This document shows, in pieces, positions 8,210 through 14,941 of a stretch of DNA of 31,553 nucleotides; positions within the stretch are counted from its first letter, which is position 1, and the number at the start of each line of letters is the position of its first letter. The notes under the pieces were generated by a model that saw nothing but the letters and a program-made list of their open reading frames with translations, was not told the DNA's origin and did not search any database. This stretch comes from an uncultured bacterium (GTDB lineage Bacteria; Patescibacteriota; Minisyncoccia; Moranbacterales; GWC2-37-73), in contig CAIJXA010000015.1 of NCBI GenBank assembly GCA_903824515.1, positions 1 through 31,553 on the forward strand, read 5' to 3'. The position numbers were made by a program, and so were the translations under genes.

Positions 8210-8698
8210 TTAAAACGGTACATCTTCAAGTCTGACTTCGTCGCTTTCTTCATCGAGGTTAATGGTTGGAATGGCTTCTTCTTGCGCTGGAGCTGGTCTG
8301 CTGGCTTGAATTGGGGCTGATTGTTGAATTGGTCGTGGTTGGTAGTTGCCAGTGTTTTGTCCACTTCCTTGTGCACGAGAACCCATTTGCATATTTTCAG
8401 CCACAATGTCAGTCACTTTTTTCTCAATTCCGTCTTTGCCAGTGTAAGAACGTGTTTCCAATCTACCTTCGAAATATGCTTCTTGACCCTTGGTTAAATA
8501 TTGACCAGCAATTTCAGCTAGACGTCCCCAAATCACAATGTTGTGAAATTCAGTTTTTTCTTGCTTTTGTCCCGCCTTATCCATCCAGGTTCGATTTGTT
8601 GCGATGCCAATAGTGGCAACAGTTTGTCCTGAAGTGGTGGTGCGGATTTCAGGGTCTCTCGTAAGACGTCCGATGAGTTGAACTTTGTTTAAATTCAT
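8210..8698 (-). CDS. ssb: Single-stranded DNA-binding protein
   Basis: SSB (162 residues) coats single-stranded DNA in replication, repair and recombination. The OB-fold occupies about residues 1-106: MNLNKVQLIGRLTRDPEIR at the start, then ATNRTW and EFHNIVIWGRLAEIAGQYLTKGQEAYFEGRLETRSY. A Gln/Pro-rich flexible linker follows (about 108-148). The acidic C-terminus ends DEVRLEDVPF, a variant of the DDDIPF tip that recruits partner proteins. It is the middle gene of the rpsF-ssb-rpsR operon, an arrangement conserved across bacteria. No Shine-Dalgarno is seen. The 84-bp gap to rpsF is an 'aatataacaatat' inverted repeat. Confidence 0.97.
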   Translation of the reverse strand: MNLNKVQLIGRLTRDPEIRTTTSGQTVATIGIATNRTWMDKAGQKQEKTEFHNIVIWGRLAEIAGQYLTKGQEAYFEGRLETRSYTGKDGIEKKVTDIVAENMQMGSRAQGSGQNTGNYQPRPIQQSAPIQASRPAPAQEEAIPTINLDEESDEVRLEDVPF

Positions 8699-8700
8699 AA

Positions 8701-8777
8701 ATTTATATTGTTATATGGCCATATTGCAATATGATTGAAGTTCAAACATATTTTTTTACAATATAACAATATAACAG
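8701..8777. repeat. Intergenic inverted repeat of 'tatattgttatat' words (rpsF/ssb gap)
   Basis: 'tatattgttatat' and 'catattgcaatatg' on one side pair with 'acaatataacaatataac' on the other. The same words fill the nusG-rplK gap (20624-20696) and the gap before the P-loop kinase gene (22790-22853). Confidence 0.65.
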
Positions 8778-8782
8778 TTGAA

Positions 8783-9382
8783 TTATATATTTAGAAGATC
8801 ATCAAGTTGCTTATCAATATCCTGGGTAGTTTCTTTTTTGGCTATTTTTGTAACTTCCTTTTTTTCAATCGTTGGCGTGACAACTTCTTTTACTGACGCC
8901 TCCACTACTTTCTTTGGAGCAATCGGTGCAGACACGGTTGGCGTCGGCTTTGTGAATTGTCTTGGCGCATCCTTTCTTTCAGGACGTTGTGGCCTACTTG
9001 TTTCAGGACGCTGAGTTTTCATTTCTTGCTCTTTGCGACGTTCTTTCGCTCCAAGCTCTGGAATGTCGTCAGTTTTGACAATCAAAAAACGAAGAACATT
9101 CTTCATGAGATTAAGTTTTTTGGTGATGCTTTCAATTCCAAATTCTTTTTCGCTGTTTTTTTCATCTGCCCAAAAGTCAATGTCTTCTAATTCAAAACGA
9201 CGGGTGATATATGTCCCCTTGTTTTGATGCTTGATCTCATAGGCTAATTTTCTTTTTTCGGTTAGCTCTGGATCAAGGAGTTTTGCTCCTTCTGAAGTAA
9301 GCATTGCGCCAACTTCTTCTCGAATTGCATCGAGAGTTGCTTCTTGGCGTTCGCCAACGAGGTAAAACAGTTCGTACTGCAT
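8783..9382 (-). CDS. rpsF: 30S ribosomal protein bS6 with long C-terminal extension
   Basis: The first ~105 residues are bS6 (MQYELFYLVGERQEATLDAIREEV ... KLAYEIKHQNKGTYITRRFELE ... LNLMKNVLRFLIVK), which pairs with bS18 on the 30S platform. The protein is 199 residues, about twice the core domain. Residues 106-199 form a low-complexity Arg/Pro/Lys/Thr-rich tail ending in a possible helix (DIDKQLDDLLNI). The function of the tail is unknown. It is the first gene of the - strand operon. Its transcript should start near 9600, giving a 5' leader of about 215 nt that contains a structured element and the 9394-9483 repeat. The ATG has no Shine-Dalgarno. Confidence 0.95.
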   Translation of the reverse strand: MQYELFYLVGERQEATLDAIREEVGAMLTSEGAKLLDPELTEKRKLAYEIKHQNKGTYITRRFELEDIDFWADEKNSEKEFGIESITKKLNLMKNVLRFLIVKTDDIPELGAKERRKEQEMKTQRPETSRPQRPERKDAPRQFTKPTPTVSAPIAPKKVVEASVKEVVTPTIEKKEVTKIAKKETTQDIDKQLDDLLNI

Positions 9383-9393
9383 GGATTAGTGTA

Positions 9394-9483
9394 ATACAAA
9401 TGATGCGAATTTAATGCGAATCTACGAATATGCGAATTATTTGCATATTTGCGTTATTTGCATAGATTTGCGTAATTTGTATT
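9394..9483. repeat. Intergenic inverted repeat of 'gcgaat' words upstream of rpsF
   Basis: 'aatacaaatgatgcgaat' and 'atgcgaatctacgaatatgc' on the left pair with 'gcatatttgcgttatttgc' and 'gatttgcgtaatttgtatt' on the right, a ~90-bp long hairpin inside the rpsF 5' leader. It borrows the 'cgaatctacgaa' word of the composite element. Confidence 0.65.
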
Positions 9484-9504
9484 GTTAAATTAAAAATTAA
9501 AAAG

Positions 9505-9597
9505 AGCCACCAAACAAGAAAAGTCCTTCTTCTGGTGGAAGCTTTCCAGCCTATCCACTTTTGGCTTAGTGGCGGGCTAGATTAGGACTTTTTTAGT
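9505..9597 (-). promoter_or_regulatory. Structured 5' leader of the rpsF operon (candidate bS6:bS18 autoregulatory RNA)
   Basis: On the - strand the predicted RNA starts near 9600 and folds into a three-way junction. P1 pairs 9584-9592 with 9519-9527 (aaaagtcct / aggactttt). P2 pairs AGCC (9575-9578 as GGCT) and CCAC (9569-9572) with partners at 9555-9558 and 9548-9551, with an internal loop holding CCG. P3 is the ggaa/ttcc hairpin 9537-9547. A competing hairpin pairs CCACCA (9533-9538) with TGGTGG (9507-9512); it would destroy P1 and P3 and is followed by a U-rich stretch. bS6:bS18 leaders are known upstream of rpsF in many bacteria and use a CCG-containing bulge. Assignment to that motif is my inference. 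Confidence 0.5.
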
Positions 9598-9606
9598 TGT
9601 ATAAGG

Positions 9607-9634
9607 AGTATAGCATGGATTTGAGATTAGTCAA
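9607..9634 (-). promoter_or_regulatory. Promoter of the rpsF-ssb-rpsR-efp operon
   Basis: Reading the - strand, TTGACT (9634-9629), a 16-bp spacer and TATACT (9612-9607) give a near-consensus sigma70-type promoter. The start would be near 9600, at the edge of the structured leader. Confidence 0.75.
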
Positions 9635-9932
9635 CGCCAAGCTGCTTAATTGGCCGGAAAGCAAGAAACAGTGAACCCTTTTTTAAAAATGAAAAACATG
9701 CTATGCTTAAAGACATTAAGCCTAAAAATATTAAATTTTCGTTAGTGGGATAAATTTGTTTTTCGAGTCCGCGTTTTAATTTGTAGATTTGCCTGCCTCG
9801 ACGGTAGGCGGGTAGCCAATTTAGGGGTAATTATTTTGGCGCATTGATACTTTACGACAAAGGCTCGTGACTTATTTATAAAATTACGAAAATAAAAACA
9901 TTCACCCTGCTAAATAATTTTAAATTTTTACT
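9635..9932. other. Non-coding stretch without recognised gene
   Basis: About 300 bp upstream of the rpsF promoter with no supported gene on either strand. The only local structure is a GC-rich hairpin at about 9789-9813 (gcctgcctcgacggtaggcggg), which stands out against the AT-rich background and resembles REP-type palindromes. An RNA gene cannot be excluded. Confidence 0.4.
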
Positions 9933-10146
9933 AAAATTAAGATTTGAATTTTTTATTATCTAGCAAAGTGAGCGACGCAGCAAAAGGTGATTTGCCTACG
10001 AGGCTTGCCTTGTGAGCCCGAAGGGTCCAGGGCTTGCCCTGGGGTATTAATACCCTTTTATTAAAATGGGTAAGTGAAGTTAAGATAATAATTTATAACA
10101 AGTAGGATGTCTTCTATTATTAAAATAGAATTCAAATCTTATTTAA
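9933..10146. repeat. ~210-bp inverted-repeat element with GC-rich centre (MITE-like)
   Basis: Terminal arms of about 30 bp pair across the element: 'taagatttgaattttttatt' (from 9938) with 'aatagaattcaaatctta' (to 10142). Between them are small hairpins in unusually GC-rich DNA, including 'ccagggcttgccctgg' (10028-10043) and the perfect 14-bp palindrome GGGTATTAATACCC (10042-10055). No reading frame is supported. It may be a non-autonomous mobile element or a structured RNA. Confidence 0.55.
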
Positions 10147-10154
10147 CATGGTAA

Positions 10155-10529
10155 ATGCAAAACGTTCAAGAAGTTTTCAACAAAATCAGGGAGATGAAAA
10201 AAGAGCAAAAAGATTTGCGAGACATGTATAAGGATGCACTTGCCCAAGCAGACGAATATGAAGAATTAGTTGAGGAAATTGCTACGCTGCGGGAAAAGAA
10301 AAAACAAATCGAAACTAGAATCCAGGCTGAGCTTGGAAGGGCGTGGGAGAAGTTTGATGATTTGAAACGCGAGGTCGAAACTGAAAAAGAAATGCTTAAT
10401 GACATTGCCCTGACAACTTTGATGAAAGGTGAAACAGTTGAGGTCAAAGATGAATATGACAATCCATATGAACCAGCTTGGAAAGTTAATTTCAAGAAAG
10501 CTAATGGTGGAACGACAACGGGGAAATAA
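10155..10529 (+). CDS. Small coiled-coil protein of unknown function
   Basis: I do not recognise this 124-residue protein. Residues about 1-95 are almost entirely charged heptad-like helix (VFNKIREMKKEQKDLRDMY ... LREKKKQIETRIQAEL ... EKFDDLKREVETEKEM), so a dimeric coiled coil is likely. The C-terminal 30 residues (KDEYDNPYEPAWKVNFKKANGG) are not helical. There is no signal peptide or membrane segment. The ATG at 10155 gives the only long frame; an ATG at 10148 is in another frame. A rho-independent terminator at 10651 ends the unit, and a tandem-word repeat lies between. No strong Shine-Dalgarno is visible. The codon pattern and amphipathic heptads support a real gene. Confidence 0.7.
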   Translation: MQNVQEVFNKIREMKKEQKDLRDMYKDALAQADEYEELVEEIATLREKKKQIETRIQAELGRAWEKFDDLKREVETEKEMLNDIALTTLMKGETVEVKDEYDNPYEPAWKVNFKKANGGTTTGK

Positions 10530-10530
10530 G

Positions 10531-10640
10531 AATGTATGATGTATAATGCGTGATGCGTAATGTATAAGGTATAAGGTATGAGGTGAAATGCGTAATGTAT
10601 GAGGTATGATGTGTGATGCTTGATGCATGTATATTATGCG
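10531..10640. repeat. Tandem 'gtatgatgcgtaat' word repeat
   Basis: About 110 bp made almost only of variants of 'gtatgatgtataatgcgtga', such as 'gcgtaatgtataaggtat' and 'gcgtaatgtatgaggtatga'. It is a directly repeated, strongly strand-asymmetric purine/T pattern between a gene stop and its terminator. It differs in vocabulary from the other junction repeats. Confidence 0.65.
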
Positions 10641-10650
10641 TCGAAGACAG

Positions 10651-10675
10651 AAAGTTCCCGAGAGGGGACTTTTTT
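10651..10675 (+). terminator. Rho-independent terminator after the coiled-coil gene
   Basis: The hairpin aagttccc-gaga-ggggactt is followed by a T run. Confidence 0.85.
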
Positions 10676-10676
10676 G

Positions 10677-10706
10677 TTGCCTAAAAAGCTTAAATGCTGT
10701 TAAAAT
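10677..10706 (+). promoter_or_regulatory. Candidate promoter of dus (leaderless start)
   Basis: TTGCCT (10677-10682), an 18-bp spacer and TAAAAT (10701-10706). The expected start point falls on or next to the ATG at 10713, so the mRNA may be leaderless. Confidence 0.45.
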
Positions 10707-10712
10707 TGTTTT

Positions 10713-11708
10713 ATGATAAAAAAGCAAGAAAGTTTTTGGCAAAAGCTGGCGGCAAAGAAAAAGCCGTTTTTTGTGTTGGCGCCGATGGCGGATGTGACGG
10801 ATTTTGCGCAGCGGCAAATGTTGGCCAAATATGGCAAGCCGGATGTTACTTACACAGAATTTGTCAGCGCAGATGGCTTGGTCAGTGAAAAGGGTCGCCA
10901 AGTTTTTCTCAAGGAGCTTCATTTTGGAGAAAATGAGCGTCCAATTGTGGCGCAAATTTTTGGTTCCAAACCTGAGACCATCAAAAAAGCGGCGGCTTTG
11001 ATAGCTGAGCTGGGTTTTGATGGGGTGGATATTAATATGGGCTGTCCGGACAAAGCGGTGATCAAGCAAGGATCTGGTAGTGCACTGATCAAAAATCCAC
11101 AGTTGGCTCGCGAGATCATTCGCGCTGCCAAAGAAGGCGCAGGGCGACTGCCAGTGTCAGTCAAAACTCGCATCGGATTTGGCAAAAATGAAATCCAGAC
11201 TTGGCTGCCAGAAATTTTGGCTGAAAATCCAGCAGCGCTCATTGTACATTTGCGAACCAAAAAAGAAATGTCGCAGGTTGCCGCTCATTGGGAATTGGCG
11301 CCAGAAATAGTCGCAATGGCGAAAGCGAAAGGAGTTGTTATCTTGGGTAATGGGGATGTGACAAGCTTGGCTGATGGCAGAGAGAGGGCTACTGATTCGG
11401 GTATGGATGGTATTATGATTGGCCGGGGAATTTTTGGCAATCCTTGGTTTTTTAATGAAAAAAAAGACATCAAAAATATTTCTTTGGCTGAAAAATTTCG
11501 AGTGGCGATCGAGCACGCTAATTTTTTTGAAAAAGAACTTTCCAGCAAGGGGATAAAAGGTTATCACGTGATGAAAAAACATTTCAAGGCTTACGTCAGT
11601 GAATTCGAAGGTGCCAAAGAACTGCGCGCCAAATTGATGGAAACTGAAAATGCCGGGCAGGCTGAGAAAATTTTGAAAGATTATCTGAAAGAGAATATTG
11701 TGGTATAA
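10713..11708 (+). CDS. dus: tRNA-dihydrouridine synthase
   Basis: This 331-residue FMN enzyme reduces uridines in the tRNA D-loop to dihydrouridine using NADPH. The TIM-barrel starts FVLAPMADVTDFAQRQM (about 20-36). The catalytic cysteine is Cys111 in DINMGCPDKAVIKQGSGSAL. FMN/substrate motifs follow: VSVKTRIGF, LIVHLRTKKEM, VILGNGDV and GIMIGRGIFGNPWFF. The C-terminal helical domain (about 250-331) includes the YHVMKKHFKAY stretch. Length and motifs fit a complete DusB-like enzyme; sequence alone does not fix the target position. It stands alone between a terminator and a gap of about 210 bp. TIM-barrel substitutions are minor (GCPDKAVIK instead of the common GCPxKKVxx). Confidence 0.95.
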   Translation: MIKKQESFWQKLAAKKKPFFVLAPMADVTDFAQRQMLAKYGKPDVTYTEFVSADGLVSEKGRQVFLKELHFGENERPIVAQIFGSKPETIKKAAALIAELGFDGVDINMGCPDKAVIKQGSGSALIKNPQLAREIIRAAKEGAGRLPVSVKTRIGFGKNEIQTWLPEILAENPAALIVHLRTKKEMSQVAAHWELAPEIVAMAKAKGVVILGNGDVTSLADGRERATDSGMDGIMIGRGIFGNPWFFNEKKDIKNISLAEKFRVAIEHANFFEKELSSKGIKGYHVMKKHFKAYVSEFEGAKELRAKLMETENAGQAEKILKDYLKENIVV

Positions 11709-11919
11709 TAAGGGCGTTAGTAGAGTATTTAAGAATTTAGTTTTTCGAAAAGTTCCTGTCTGAAAATCCATATTTTCTCTAAAGTTTTTTGTTTCTTGTT
11801 GTGACCACGAAAAATTTTAGTTAGAAATTATAAGATTTGAGTTAACTTTGCAGAAAAATCAAATTCTTAAACAGTTCGCAATGCAAATAATAAAAAAATT
11901 ATTTTTTAACTTCAAATCT

Positions 11920-12267
11920 ATGAAAACAATCGTCCATTGGTTTTTGAGCGGCTTGGCAGTAGTAATCACGGCTTATCTTTTGCCGGGAATAGTTTTGAAA
12001 GGTTTTTTTGCAGCCTTGGTGGTGGCAGTAGTGCTGGGATTTCTTAACACCATCATTCGTCCGATTTTGGTCGTGCTGACTTTGCCAATCAATATTTTGA
12101 CGCTGGGACTTTTCACTTTGGTAATCAACGCTTCTTTGGTTATGCTGACCAGCAGTTTGGTGCCAGGCTTTCAAGTGAAAGATTTTTGGACAGCCATCTT
12201 GTTCAGTTTGATTCTCTGGCTGGTCAACTCCGTGCTGAATGTTTTTGAGCCAAAAGAGGAAAAATAA
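11920..12267 (+). CDS. Small integral membrane protein, YvlD / phage-holin-4-2 family
   Basis: The protein has about 115 residues and four hydrophobic segments, roughly 5-25 (WFLSGLAVVITAYLLPGIVL), 29-50, 58-82 and 93-110. The polar motif GFLNTIIRPILVVLTLPINILTLG (split between helices) is the signature of the YvlD/DUF360 family, which also carries the name 'phage holin family 4' although most members are chromosomal. The role is unknown; Bacillus YvlD belongs to a cell-envelope stress operon. I chose ATG 11920 because family members begin just before the first helix. ATG 11881 would add 13 basic/hydrophobic residues and TTG 11848 another 11. No Shine-Dalgarno helps the choice. It converges with obg, and a bidirectional terminator lies between them. 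Confidence 0.75.
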   Translation: MKTIVHWFLSGLAVVITAYLLPGIVLKGFFAALVVAVVLGFLNTIIRPILVVLTLPINILTLGLFTLVINASLVMLTSSLVPGFQVKDFWTAILFSLILWLVNSVLNVFEPKEEK

Positions 12268-12268
12268 G

Positions 12269-12373
12269 ACGATGCGAAACTACGAAATCAACACTAGTAT
12301 ACCGATGCGAAACTACGAAACAGATACGAATCTACGAACAAAAAACTAGTATACCGATACGAATCTACAAACG
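12269..12373. repeat. Direct repeats of 'cgaaactacgaa / cgaatctacgaa' modules
   Basis: Five copies of the composite-element arm words occur here without the core: 'gatgcgaaactacgaaa' twice, 'gatacgaatctacgaac' and a variant, each preceded in two cases by 'actagtataccgat'. The larger unit (about 50 bp) is directly repeated. 'tataccgatacgaa' is also how copy B begins at 7657. Confidence 0.7.
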
Positions 12374-12403
12374 AAAAAACGAGAAATCAATTCTCGTTTT
12401 TTT
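12374..12403. terminator. Bidirectional terminator between convergent YvlD-like gene and obg
   Basis: aaaaaacgagaa-atcaa-ttctcgttttttt: a near-perfect stem with an A run on one side and a T run on the other, serving both strands. Confidence 0.85.
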
Positions 12404-12442
12404 AGTTCTTTTTTGTGGCTACTAGTTACTGATTACTAGCCG

Positions 12443-13405
12443 TTATTTTTGAGCATCCAGATCATTCAGCAGCTCCTTCACTTTTTGCAGTTGCTCCCAA
12501 TTGTGAATGGAAATTGGCATGACGTGTTTGCTGAGTTTTTTGGCCTTAGTGAGAAGCTTTTTGAGCTGGCTTTCGTCGACTGTGTCGGAGCGGGAAATGA
12601 GGATATATTCTGGCTTTTCTAGTAGGGCAGGATTGTAAGCCTCAAGTTCTTTGCGAATGGTTTTATAGTCAGTCAGAATATTTTCACTGTCAGCAGCCAA
12701 AAAATGAAAAAGGATCTTGGTGCGTTCAATGTGTTTGAGAAATTTGATGCCAAGACCCTTGCCTTCGGAAGCGCCTTCAATCAGCCCAGGAATATCAGCC
12801 AAAATGAGACTATAGTATACTCCAAGATTTGGTTCAAGGGTGGTGAATTGATAGTTGGCAACTTTGACGCTGGCGTTGGTCAGCTCATTGAGCAAACTTG
12901 ATTTGCCAAGATTGGGCAGGCCAACAAAGCCGATGTCAGCAATCATTTTCAGTTGCAAATGCAAATTGGCATGCCCACCTTTTTTGCCGAATTCAAATTC
13001 TTTTGGGGTGGTGTTTTTGGCTGAGCGAAAAAGAAAATTTCCGCGGCCGCCTTTGCCACCTTTGACCGCCAAAACTTGCTCACCAACTTTGGTGATTTCA
13101 ACAGCCTCCTTGGTTTCGGTGTTGGTGATGACCGTGCCGACAGGCAGCTTGATGATCAAATCTTTGCCGTCTGGGCCGTCACAAAATTGGCCTTTGCCGT
13201 CGCGTCCATCTTCAGCAAAAAGTTGTTTTTTGAAGCGGAATTGATTGAAGGCATTGAGGTCCGAAACACCTTCAAAATAGATGCTGGCACCCTTGCCACC
13301 ACTGCCACCGGCTGGCCCAAGACTCATCAGGTTCTTGTTGAAGCCCGCACAACCTTTGCCGCCGTTTCCGGCTGATATTTCAATTTTGACGTCGTCTAAG
13401 AGCAT
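12443..13405 (-). CDS. obg: GTPase Obg
   Basis: Obg (320 residues) is a ribosome-associated GTPase needed for 50S assembly and growth control. The glycine-rich Obg fold (1-157) has GNGGKGCAGF, GPAGGSGGKG, GKDLIIKLPVGT and VKGGKGGRGNFLF. The G domain has G1 GLPNLGKS (162-169; usual form GxPNAGKS), switch I YQFTTLEPNLG and G3 DIPGLIEGASEGKGLG (204 onward). The G4 position reads SRSD (271-274) rather than NKxD, and G5 is SIHN rather than SA. The variable C-terminal OCT domain of Bacillus Obg is absent. The transcript starts about 180 nt upstream from a promoter at 13591-13619 and begins with a long-range stem. No Shine-Dalgarno. Confidence 0.95.
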   Translation of the reverse strand: MLLDDVKIEISAGNGGKGCAGFNKNLMSLGPAGGSGGKGASIYFEGVSDLNAFNQFRFKKQLFAEDGRDGKGQFCDGPDGKDLIIKLPVGTVITNTETKEAVEITKVGEQVLAVKGGKGGRGNFLFRSAKNTTPKEFEFGKKGGHANLHLQLKMIADIGFVGLPNLGKSSLLNELTNASVKVANYQFTTLEPNLGVYYSLILADIPGLIEGASEGKGLGIKFLKHIERTKILFHFLAADSENILTDYKTIRKELEAYNPALLEKPEYILISRSDTVDESQLKKLLTKAKKLSKHVMPISIHNWEQLQKVKELLNDLDAQK

Positions 13406-13443
13406 ATTGTTTTATTAATTTCTCAAGCAATAAAATGTTGTAT

Positions 13444-13580
13444 TTAAGGATTGTATCTTTATTTTAAAATTCCTAGAGCGTATCTTTTGGGTTTGATTTG
13501 GCTGCTCCTGGTCTACTTCAAGTCTTTTTCACTAAAAAAGTTGTCTGTAAGTAATTTTTAAATAAAAATACAATCCTTAA
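13444..13580 (-). promoter_or_regulatory. Long-range stem in the obg 5' leader
   Basis: Perfect 13-bp arms ATACAATCCTTAA (13568-13580) and TTAAGGATTGTAT (13444-13456) are complementary across 111 bp. Pairing extends imperfectly inwards through T/A-rich DNA to about 25 bp. In the - strand RNA the first arm lies at the predicted 5' end. The enclosed loop contains further short complementarities. It could be a regulatory leader or an inserted inverted-repeat element; no known riboswitch is recognised. Confidence 0.5.
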
Positions 13581-13590
13581 GCAATAATGT

Positions 13591-13619
13591 AGTATAACTC
13601 AAAGAGTTAAAAAGGGCAA
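13591..13619 (-). promoter_or_regulatory. Promoter of obg
   Basis: On the - strand: TTGCCC (13619-13614), a 17-bp spacer, TATACT (13596-13591). The start would be near 13584. Confidence 0.6.
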
Positions 13620-13628
13620 GGGTTAGGT

Positions 13629-13657
13629 TTGCTAAAAATGTGAAAGCGTGTCATGAT
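13629..13657 (+). promoter_or_regulatory. Candidate promoter of the BaiN-like flavoprotein (leaderless start)
   Basis: TTGCTA (13629-13634), a 17-bp spacer and CATGAT (13652-13657). The predicted start point lies at about 13664, directly at the ATG (13665). Confidence 0.4.
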
Positions 13658-13664
13658 TTAATTT

Positions 13665-14918
13665 ATGAAAAAAATAATTCAGGAACAATTTGACGTGTTG
13701 GTGATTGGCGGGGGACCGGCGGGACTCATAGCAGCAGGAAGAGCAGCTCAGAAGGGCGCGCGCGTGGCTCTGGTGGAAAAAAATGATCGCTACGGCATCA
13801 AACTTTTGATGACTGGCAACGGACGCTGCAACATCACCCAGGACGCTAGCGATATGTTTGAATTTGTGAAAGCCTACAAGAATGGTAGGTTTTTGCTCAA
13901 TGCCTTCAATCGCATGAGTCCAAAAAATTTGCGGGATTTTTTTCGTGGTCGCGGGGTGGAGACAAAAGTTGAAAAAAATGGGAAAGTTTATCCGGTCAGC
14001 GATCAAGGAAAGGATGTACTCGACAGTCTTTATCAATATTGTCGAGAAAATATGGTGACTTTTTTTAATACGGAAGAGGTTATTGATATTATTAAAGAAG
14101 AAAATAAAATCACCAAAATTATCACCAAGAAAAAAGAAATTTCAGCTGAAAAATATATTTTGGCCACGGGTGGAAAATCATATCCTCAAACGGGTTCAAA
14201 CGGCAAAGCCTTTGATTGGCTTGAAAAACTGGGGCACAAAATTGTCGAGCCAGTGCCAAGTTTGGTGCCGATTCTGATCAAGGAGCAAGCAATCAAGGAT
14301 GCTCAAGGACTTTCTGCGCACAATGTTTCAGTTGTGGCTATGCAGGCGGGCAAGAAAATTGTCACCTCGTCTGGCGATTTGATGTTTGCGCATTATGGTT
14401 TGAGTGGCCCATTGGCGCTAAACCTCAGTCGAGATTTGAGAAAAAAAATTGCAAAAGGAGAAATTAAACTGCTGCTTGATTTGAAGCCCCAGCTTTCATT
14501 TGAGAAAGTTGATGAAATTATTCGCAACGATTTTGAAAAAAATGGTCACAAAAATTTGAGCAATTGTCTGGCTGATTTTGCCAGTCCGAAAATGTTGGAT
14601 TTGATTTTTGCGCTTTCAGAAATTGACACGCATAAACATGCCAGCAATTTGAGCAAGCAAGACCGACTGAAAGTTGTTTCACTTTTCAAAAAAATGGAAG
14701 TGACGGTTGAAGGACTTTTTGGTTTTGAAAAAGCAATGGTCACGAGTGGCGGAGTTTCAGTTAAAGAAATCGATTCAAAAACGATGCAGTCAAAAATTGT
14801 GAAAAATCTTTATTTCGCAGGAGAAGTCGTTGACGTGGATGGTCCGACGGGTGGCTATAACCTGCAAGTTTGTTGGGCAACTGGCTATGTGGCCGGTGAA
14901 AGCTCTGTTTTAAGATAA
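13665..14918 (+). CDS. HI0933/BaiN-family FAD-dependent oxidoreductase
   Basis: The 417-residue flavoprotein belongs to the HI0933 (YhiN/BaiN) family of NAD(P)/FAD-dependent dehydrogenases. Physiological substrates are mostly unknown; BaiN acts on bile acids in gut clostridia. Seen: dinucleotide-binding VLVIGGGPAGLIAAGRAAQKG (11-31), family signature KLLMTGNGRCNIT (about 47-59), second glycine motif ATGGKSYPQTGSNG (about 166-179), and the C-terminal FAD contact AGEVVDVDGPTGGYNLQ (about 385-401) followed by WATGYVAG. The length is typical. It is divergent from obg with a 259-bp shared promoter region, and a methyltransferase gene follows 23 bp downstream, probably in the same operon. Confidence 0.93.
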   Translation: MKKIIQEQFDVLVIGGGPAGLIAAGRAAQKGARVALVEKNDRYGIKLLMTGNGRCNITQDASDMFEFVKAYKNGRFLLNAFNRMSPKNLRDFFRGRGVETKVEKNGKVYPVSDQGKDVLDSLYQYCRENMVTFFNTEEVIDIIKEENKITKIITKKKEISAEKYILATGGKSYPQTGSNGKAFDWLEKLGHKIVEPVPSLVPILIKEQAIKDAQGLSAHNVSVVAMQAGKKIVTSSGDLMFAHYGLSGPLALNLSRDLRKKIAKGEIKLLLDLKPQLSFEKVDEIIRNDFEKNGHKNLSNCLADFASPKMLDLIFALSEIDTHKHASNLSKQDRLKVVSLFKKMEVTVEGLFGFEKAMVTSGGVSVKEIDSKTMQSKIVKNLYFAGEVVDVDGPTGGYNLQVCWATGYVAGESSVLR

Positions 14919-14941
14919 AAGGAATTAGTCTTGATTTTTTT

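Noticed and set aside
10042..10080. Palindromic region considered as an integron attC site.
   Set aside because: No conserved GTTRRRY/RYYYAAC boundary pair, no integrase and no cassette structure.
10531..10640. Tandem words considered as a CRISPR array.
   Set aside because: No constant-length repeat separated by unique spacers, and no cas genes. The same holds for 12269-12373 and 15686-15748.
11157..11771. Open frame on the - strand opposite dus.
   Set aside because: Composition is typical of antisense translation, and the + strand carries a clear Dus with all motifs.
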